Source of the DNA: Nomia melanderi
Lineage: Eukaryota; Arthropoda; Insecta; Hymenoptera; Halictidae
Reading direction: 5' to 3'
Assembly (NCBI RefSeq): GCF_051020985.1
Contig: NC_134999.1
Coordinates: 5,022,001-5,086,000, forward strand
DNA: 64,000 nt
The first letter of the stretch is position 1. Each line of letters starts with the position of its first letter. A program made the position numbers and the translations under genes. This document shows, one piece after another, positions 26,891 to 32,285 of this stretch. The notes under the pieces were generated by a model. It was not told the DNA's origin. It made no database searches and saw only the letters and a program-made list of their open reading frames with translations.

Positions 26891-27220
26891 TCCTACCTTC
26901 ACTCTGGGGCACTGGTGACCACTACTGGCTACCATCGATCAGTCGGGATTAATGCAGATCCATGGTGGCCAGTACTGGTGAATGCCAACGAGTGGTCCTC
27001 GGCTTTTCCTAAGCTATGTACCGATTGCGAACAGCGATCGGTGAGTCGCATGCTCTTTCTTTTTAACTCCAGTCACCGATCATGTCGTAGGACGAATGGT
27101 CCGTACCGATACCGGTGACTGGTGGTACCATTTTAGTAGTTTTTGATTTTGTGAGTGCAGTGACCTCGGATATGCCTCTCGAGGCATACCCGAGAGTAGT
27201 AGCATATTTTAATTTATTTA
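26891..27220. other. GC-richer patch with two strong inverted repeats
   Basis: GATCGGTGA (27036-27044) pairs with TCACCGATC (27073-27081). The 27165-27194 palindrome has 14-bp arms CTCGGATATGCCTC/GAGGCATACCCGAG with one mismatch. ACCGAT and its complement occur several times in 27015-27110. I see no gene here. Confidence 0.6.
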
Positions 27221-28047
27221 TTAGATAGGATAGGGTTTTCTTGTACGTTGCGTTTAAAGTTAACTGTAAATACTAGCAACAATACTTTGACTTTTTACCG
27301 AATTACGAGTAACGTAACTTTATTCTGTACTATGATATGTAAGATATAACACAACCTTCAACATTGAATATTCAGATAATAAGATTGGGAACTTAGTGGT
27401 ACATTAATTGTATCAATAGGTTCAGTCTGCTTTTTGATTTTTAAAGTTCGACTAACATACAGTCGATTGAAATGATTGATTATTCGCGTTAAAGTTAATT
27501 TAGTCGCTGAAATATCACAATAAATATCGTACAAGAAAACATTTCGCGACGGTTAGGTCTCTGAATCGAAGCAACTACTTGTAAAACATTCTTATGATAT
27601 TAGAAACAGCTGCTTCGACAAAGGGATCACCTAAGTATTTTTGAAAATGTGTTAAAAGTTTAAAATAGAATCATTCATATTGCTATTTCACTTAGAGTCT
27701 CATTTTCTATTAAATTTCAATTTCTCTTATTGTTTTATCGAATATTACTATAGTTGTGCATTAGTACACTCTTCATTTCTAAAGTTAGAGAATAAAATTC
27801 TTATTTCTGAGTCAATCAAAGTAATTGTTGAGAACCAAAGAACATTAGTCCGTTAGAAAAATCAGAAACTAACATGATTTTATAGCTAGGATTTTCAGGA
27901 TATTGTTTCCATGTTCATTGTTCGATCTCTCTCAAGTGCCCAGGTGCTACTTCGGAGAGTGAGAGCAATGGGCATGATGAAATTGTTATTATTTAAACAT
28001 GTGAGCGATTGGCAATGGTCAGCGTATCGTGCCCGACGTATTATCCA

Positions 28048-28051
<4 letters not shown>
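27221..28051. other. AT-rich sequence without recognisable genes
   Basis: This stretch has low complexity and no ORF of note. The only structure I see is TCGAAGCA (27566-27573) with its complement TGCTTCGA (27611-27618). Confidence 0.6.

Positions 28052-28088
<37 letters not shown>
28052..28088. repeat. Microsatellite (TG)18
   Basis: This is an uninterrupted TG run of 37 nt. It falls inside a spurious short ORF, where it translates as alternating Cys-Val. Such runs are common in intergenic and intronic DNA of animals. Confidence 0.97.
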
Positions 28089-28091
<3 letters not shown>

Positions 28092-28637
28092 TGGTTAGGA
28101 AGTGGAAATGCGTCGGACTTTATAATATGACAAATACTCTTTATACGTATATATTCCAGTTACTGTAAATGAAATATATAAATTGTTTGTGGAATATATA
28201 CACACTTTTCCTTATTCCCTTACTCAATACAGTACGAATATTAACATATTAGAATACTTTGATCGTCCATACGTTACCAAACGACATAAAGAAGGGTAGA
28301 ATTATATTAATTTCAATGACTTATTCGTGCCAAGTAAAATATATTCTCAAAGATCGTTAGCCATTGCCAGTCGATTTCAGGAATTGATATACTAGAGTAT
28401 GAGAATGTGGTTGTTAGTGAACTTCCCGGGACGTTCTCTCTAGGCGTTAGGTTCTTTCGCACTCAGGTGCATCAGAGACAATCGTGAAGTGATGTGTGTT
28501 TGTGAGAATGAGTCTCTTGCCCCTTTTTTAAATATAGCTATAGGTAGGCAGGTAGCATACTCTCTGGAATGAATGTTAGATTTAAGTAGGCAGGGGCCGG
28601 TGCTGGCCTTCGTTTCTGCACGATGGTCAGTTACCGG
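28089..28637. other. AT-rich sequence without recognisable genes
   Basis: No gene or repeat is visible apart from two occurrences of GTAGGCAGG (28552 and 28587 regions). It leads into the foldback at 28638. Confidence 0.55.
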
Positions 28638-28722
28638 GGAACTTGAAAAATCAGTTCAAAGTTGATAGCAAAACGGAGCATGCCGTTTGCTGATCAACCT
28701 TGATCTCGACTTTTCAAGTTCC
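28638..28722 (+). ncRNA. Pre-miRNA-like foldback, 85 nt
   Basis: GGAACTTGAAAA (28638-28649) is perfectly complementary to TTTTCAAGTTCC (28711-28722). Inside, CAAAGTTGAT pairs with ATCAACCTTG with one mismatch, AGC with GCT, and AAACGG (28671-28676) with CCGTTT (28683-28688). The terminal loop is AGCATG. Most of the roughly 40 positions per arm pair, with small symmetric mismatches and two 1-nt bulges, as in animal miRNA precursors. I do not recognise a known miRNA in either arm. A palindromic transposon remnant would look similar. Confidence 0.4.
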
Positions 28723-28778
28723 ACATGGATACCGCGATCGCGATCGGTATTAGGCGCGAGTAGGCGAATCGTTCGAAA

Positions 28779-28845
28779 TTGCTCGATTGCACTGTCGAAT
28801 GATCGATGGCTGTTCCCAAGCCATTGGTCATTCGCTATCGAGCAA
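28779..28845 (+). ncRNA. Second foldback, 67 nt, 16-bp upper stem
   Basis: CGAATGATCGATGGCT (28796-28811) pairs with AGCCATTGGTCATTCG (28819-28834) over 16 positions, two of them G-U. The lower stem TTGCTCGAT (28779-28787) pairs with ATCGAGCAA (28837-28845). An asymmetric internal loop (8 against 2 nt) separates the stems. The asymmetry is larger than usual in miRNA precursors. It lies 57 bp from the previous foldback, so the two may belong together. Confidence 0.35.
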
Positions 28846-29505
28846 GCTCAGGGTTTCAGAAATGGTGGACTGCCGAAGAAAAAAAGAGGCGTATGCCGAA
28901 GAGGCCCCGACAAAGTGTCGCTCAAGAGGGCAACTATTAATGGCGGTCCATCTTAGCATGGAGATGGAGCGTCATTTTATGTTACTACTTTGTCACTGCA
29001 CTCATTTTAGCTTCAATAGAAATGGTGGTGGTTGTAGTTGAAGTAGTTGTAGTTGTATTGGGCTGGCCATTGCCGCCCCAACGACCAGCAATGGGCATTT
29101 CGCGACTTTTAATTAGCGTTGCGAAATAAATATTGCGGTTTGAAGTAGAGTTGCGAATGATATAATCGCGATTTCGATTACAATTGATTTTTATACTTGT
29201 TTTCTGATATTATTTTAGAATTAACTTCGCGTATGACAGACACTGACCGCGTTTGAGTTTAATACTATTGAATATAAAGCTAGATTATGTTAACTAGCAC
29301 GTAGTTGTCTTGATTTTGAGATAGCGTTGCGAAGAATTGAATAAACGCGTTTGATAGAATACTCTTTATTAAATATAACTCTCATTGATTAAAGTAGCGT
29401 TGCGATACCGATCTTCCGCGTTCTTCTTAGTGTCGCGACAATAATTTTTCGCGTTGTCTTAGAGTTGCGTTGTATAAAATGCTCAAAAGTATGCTGGAAC
29501 CATAA

Positions 29506-29564
29506 GAACCACAAAGCAGTTCGCATTACTGCGAACAGTGGTTCCTCGCAGCCGAATTGGCTGC
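29506..29564. other. Two adjacent hairpins
   Basis: GAACCAC/GTGGTTC (29506-29512 with 29538-29544) encloses GTTCGC/GCGAAC (29519-29524 with 29531-29536). Next to it GCAGCC/GGCTGC (29548-29553 with 29559-29564) forms a 6-bp stem with a 5-nt loop. They sit in the widest gap between the bipartite motifs. Confidence 0.5.
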
Positions 29565-29813
29565 CCCATGATCTTAAACGTAGCGTTGCGTATAATGAAA
29601 CTGGTGCACGCGAGTTATCCATTCCATATTAAATAAATTAGAGTTGCGATCGATAGTGAAACCCCCGCGTTTTAATTTTATATTTCTAAAGTAGAGACCT
29701 TAGACTTATTGAGACCTTTGCATATTTTATTAACGTGGCGAACAGTAATGCACCTCTCGCGTTTATTATTGAAATATTTGAACATTCTTTAAATTAGTGT
29801 TGCGAAAGAGATG

Positions 29814-29857
29814 GTCCACTCCCGCGATTTTTATAGCACGTGTAATAGAGAGTGGAC
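29814..29857. other. Inverted repeat GTCCACTC/GAGTGGAC
   Basis: Perfect 8-bp arms (29814-29821 and 29850-29857) enclose the second half of the last bipartite motif. Confidence 0.5.
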
Positions 29858-29931
29858 AGTCCCATTTTTTTAACATCCCTCCTTATATTCATATCCCTGT
29901 AGAAGAATAAAATTTACTATCTAATAAGTGA

Positions 29932-30161
29932 GTTTCTGTTGCAGAGAAGCTTGAGAGGAATATGAGATGCAATTGTATGGTGAAAATGGTATCTTTATTA
30001 ATTTTAATTTACTTTATTTAATCCTTGGTGCTTCTGTTTCAGGGAATATTAAGGTTTTAGGATTTAGGTTAAATGTCTTAAATTATATTCAGCTACTAAT
30101 CGAGCAAGACAGTTTCTGTGGCAGAGTGGACTGAGGGGATTAGAAGATTCTACTTCTATGG
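29932..30161. repeat. Two diverged copies of a ~49-bp segment plus a foldback
   Basis: 29932-29980 and 30112-30161 align over GTTTCTGT(T/G)GCAGAG, then CTTGAGAGGAA or ACTGAGGGGAT, GAGAT or AAGAT, and TATGG. They are 180 bp apart. The second copy lies inside a foldback: TCGAGCAAGA (30100-30109) pairs with TCTTGCTGCTCGA (30196-30208, 3-nt bulge), and CTTCTATG (30153-30160) pairs with CATAGAAG (30170-30177). The pyrimidine-rich sequence before each CAG also resembles a 3' splice site. Confidence 0.45.
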
Positions 30162-30208
30162 GGGTAGAGCATAGAAGCAACCCTTTAACGTGCAATCTTG
30201 CTGCTCGA

Positions 30209-30546
30209 CGAATACGCTCGGTAAAAAGTTCCTTTCCTTTTTCCCTCCATTTACTTTAATATCAGTATAATTTTATTTTCAGCTTAATTTAATTGTACTT
30301 CTGATTTACATAACTTTAATCGTTTTGATGCAGACGGTAAAAAATGTTACTACACAAACCCTTCTGTACCTTTTAATTAACATCTACTTATTTCAGTTCC
30401 CACCATAATCAATTTATAATCTAATTGTAATCTAATGTTAGTTTGTCATCGATGTATTATTCATTTTCTCTTAATACAATTTTAATTTTGTGTTACTGTG
30501 GTTAATTTACAATTCCCTTGTTGCCATTTTACAAATATTTCAGAAT
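30209..30546. other. AT-rich sequence ending in a TTTCAG junction
   Basis: I see no gene here. The stretch is T-rich towards its right end and stops at ATATTTCAGAATAGACTCAAG, the start of the ~1-kb unit. It resembles the 3' end of an intron, but no exon structure can be supported. Confidence 0.5.
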
Positions 30547-30946
30547 AGACTCAAGAAAGAAGACAGCCGCCGAGGGCTTAGTATAACATTAAGAGCGATA
30601 GAATAAGTGCGATAAACATAAGTATTAGATTTAGAAAGGGAGGTCGGTGGAATTCAATGTCCACCCACCTCTCAGGGTCCCTCGCAGCAACCTCCACGTG
30701 GTGGACCTGGAAACTAGTAGCATCGCCGAAGAGTAGCTTCTATCGAGGGTGTTGCTAGGCCAATAGCTGCGAATTGTGTGAAATATGCCGAGTATTTATT
30801 CTTTAGCTTCATTCTCACTCCGCTCGTTTCCATCTATCCGGTTCGCTTGACCATGTTTGCAAGTGCATCGGGCCGCGTGACGCCGGTCGGTCTGCAGTTC
30901 ACGTACCTCGGTGTTCGGCCTCGCGAGTAAGATCATGACGGCCACA

Positions 30947-30983
30947 CCGTGGGCCGGGTGGCGCTCGCGCCGACGACCCACGG
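30947..30983 (+). ncRNA. Stem-loop B of the GC-rich core (two-part stem)
   Basis: The outer stem is CCGTGGG/CCCACGG and the inner stem is GGCGC/GCGCC, with a TC turn and internal loops GGGT-side and GACGA. In the other copy (31933-31967) the outer stem is CGTGAG/CTCACG and the inner GGTGC/GCGCC. One pair has changed on both sides (G-C to A-T) and one became a T-G wobble. Confidence 0.5.
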
Positions 30984-31027
30984 CACTGCTCTTCCTAGGA
31001 TCCTACTTCTTCGTAATCCGCCCCTAG

Positions 31028-31048
31028 CCCTGTGGCCTGGCCACAGGG
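31028..31048 (+). ncRNA. Stem-loop C of the GC-rich core (perfect 10-bp dyad)
   Basis: CCCTGTGGCC and GGCCACAGGG flank a single T. The other copy, at 32013-32033, reads TCCTGAGGTC-T-GACCTCAGGG. Two pairs are replaced on both sides (T-A by A-T and C-G by T-A) and the outermost C-G becomes T-G. This is the strongest covariation in the window. As RNA the innermost pairs would open to form a loop. As DNA it is a near-perfect palindrome and could be a protein site. Confidence 0.55.
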
Positions 31049-31183
31049 CCGGGCGTTGGGAAGTTAACGGGCGCCTGAGAAGAGTACGTCGTCGTCCGCT
31101 GATCCGAAAGAGGACGAGCATCGTAACTCGGGACTGTGGTCTGGCCGGTTGATCGCGGTTTGCTCGCGTCACCCTCCTTTTTC

Positions 31184-31414
31184 AATCAGAGATTTCTTCT
31201 CGGATTTCTCCAATCGCCGAATCCAGGACTTCTTCCTTGATTCGCTCCCTTCGCTTCTTGGTCCGATAATTGCTCGGCATATCTGCGACCAGTGCGTAGT
31301 TTCGTGCGGCGAAACTAAGTTAGAATTAAGATTGTATCCCCTAACTTTGCTTTGCTGAATCAGAGACTTCTTCTCTGATTCGAATGACTGAATCAAGGAC
31401 TTCTTCCTTGATTC
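31184..31414 (+). repeat. Four short hairpins with a shared TTTCT/CTTCT loop
   Basis: Hairpins lie at 31184-31206 (AATCAGAGA/TCTCGGATT, one mismatch), 31219-31243 (GAATCCAGGA/TCCTTGATTC, one mismatch), 31357-31381 (GAATCAGAGA/TCTCTGATTC, perfect) and 31390-31414 (GAATCAAGGA/TCCTTGATTC, perfect). They form two pairs, each an AGAGA type followed by an AAGGA type, and the second pair repeats the first about 172 bp later. Counterparts are at 25722-25744, 25756-25780, 32169-32191 and 32204-32228. Confidence 0.7.
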
Positions 31415-31530
31415 TCTCCCTACACTGCGATTATTGAACAATTAAAGCGAAGCGTTGCGACTGAACTGCGTTAGAATTAAGCGTGCGAAAGAAGACGTCG
31501 ATCATCCGCCGTGGGATACTCCCTTATTTC

Positions 31531-32285
31531 AGACTCAAGAAAGAAGACAGCCGACCTGGGATTACTTTTAAGTGCGATACCGACGACTGCGTTTAGCATA
31601 AGGTTTAGAATAAGGAGGGAGGTCGGTGGAATTGTGTTTTCCACCCACCTCCCAGGGTCTCTCGCAGCAACCTCCACGTGGTGGACCTGGAAACTAGAAC
31701 CATCGCCGTCAGAGTAGTCCCTGTCGAGGATGGTGCTAGGCCAGTGGCTGCGAATTGTGTTAAATATGCCGAGTAGTTATTCTTTAGCTTCTTTCTCTGA
31801 TTCCGCCTGTGTCTCCATTTATCCGGTTCACCTGACCATGCTTGCAAGTGCATCGGGCCGTGTGATGCCAGTCAGTCTGCAGTTCACATATCTCGGTGTT
31901 CGGCCTCGCGAGTAAGATCATGACGGCCAAAGCGTGAGCCGGGTGGTGCTCGCGCCGACGACTCACGGCACTGCTCTTCCTAGGATCCTACTTCTTCGTA
32001 ATCCGCCCCTAGTCCTGAGGTCTGACCTCAGGGCCGGGCGTTGGGAAGTAAACGGGAGCCTACGAAGAGCACGTCGCCGTCCGCTGATCCGAAAGAGGAA
32101 GGGCACCGTAAGTCGGGACTGTGGTCTGGCTGGTCTGATCAGGGTTTGCTCGCGTCACCCCACTTTTTAATCGAAGACTTCTTCTCCGATTTTCCCAGTT
32201 GTCGAATTAAGGACTTCTTTCTTGTTTCGCTCCCTTTGCATCTTGGTCCGATAATTGCTCGGCATATCTGCGACCGATGCGTAGG
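31531..32285 (+). repeat. Second tandem copy of the ~1-kb unit, cut off by satellite
   Basis: This copy follows 30547-31530 directly and matches it through ATTGCTCGGCATATCTGCGACC. It ends at GATGCGTAG, where satellite begins. It retains the stem-loop at 31617-31653, the core hairpins at 31933-31967 and 32013-32033, and the short hairpins at 32169-32191 and 32204-32228. The last ~230 bp of the unit are missing. Differences from the previous copy are mostly single substitutions, many of them paired across stems. Confidence 0.8.
31617..31653 (+). ncRNA. Stem-loop A, third copy (15-bp arms, one mismatch)
   Basis: GGGAGGTCGGTGGAA pairs with TTCCACCCACCTCCC around a 7-nt loop with one internal C-C mismatch. 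The copy at 30638-30673 has the same fold with a 14-bp stem. A purine-rich run precedes it (AAGGAGGGAGG), which could also be read as a polypurine tract of a retroelement. I cannot confirm that. Confidence 0.5.

Larger units (their letters stand above)
29101..29860. repeat. Cluster of about 11 degenerate bipartite motifs (TTAGCGTTGCGA ... CGCGTTT)
   Basis: First halves start near 29113, 29147, 29221, 29322, 29393, 29427, 29460, 29581, 29638, 29730 and 29794. They read TTAGCGTTGCGA, AGAGTTGCGA, TTAACTTCGCG, ATAGCGTTGCGA, GTAGCGTTGCGA, TTAGTGTCGCGA, AGAGTTGCG, TAGCGTTGCG, TTAGAGTTGCGA, TTAACGTGGCGA and TTAGTGTTGCGA. In nearly all, a second half CGCGTTT, CGCGATTT or CGCGAGTT follows 10-18 bp later. 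The intervening and spacer DNA is AT-rich and not conserved. Spacings are 33-34, 57-74 or about 92-121 bp, loosely multiples of 33-35. A further match (AGCGTTGCGA then CGTTAG) lies in the ~1-kb unit at 31451. Function unknown. Confidence 0.6.
30547..31530 (+). repeat. Most complete copy of the ~1-kb structured unit
   Basis: The unit runs from AGACTCAAGAAAGAAGACAG to the next AGACTCAAG at 31531, giving a period of 984 bp. In order it contains a stem-loop at 30638-30673, GCGAATTGTGTGAAATATGC, a GC-rich core with stem-loops at 30947-30983 and 31028-31048, and two short hairpins at 31184-31206 and 31219-31243. Then come a hairpin at 31297-31315, a 7-bp inverted repeat AAGTTAG/CTAACTT near 31318-31346, and two more hairpins at 31357-31381 and 31390-31414. 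The tail contains AGCGTTGCGA at 31451. Short ORFs cross it on both strands, but substitutions between copies follow base pairing rather than codons. Family unknown. Confidence 0.8.

Noticed and set aside
26622..26918. 98-codon ORF around the minisatellite
   Set aside because: It begins at GTG, its second half is the 10-bp repeat read in frame, and overlapping frames are equally open. No known domain is recognisable.
28786..28793. ATTGCACT as a miR-92-type seed in the second foldback
   Set aside because: It lies mostly in an internal loop on the 5' arm, whereas miR-92 is made from the 3' arm, and the rest of the miR-92 sequence is absent.
27221..30540. Telomeric TTAGG repeats or tRNA genes in the AT-rich part
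   Set aside because: No tandem TTAGG run and no cloverleaf with A and B boxes could be found by eye.
30949..32170. Similar short ORFs in the two right-hand unit copies as a conserved small protein
   Set aside because: Differences between copies track hairpin base pairs and include several amino-acid changes. The opposite strand is also open, and the start codon is GTG. RNA or DNA structure explains the pattern better.
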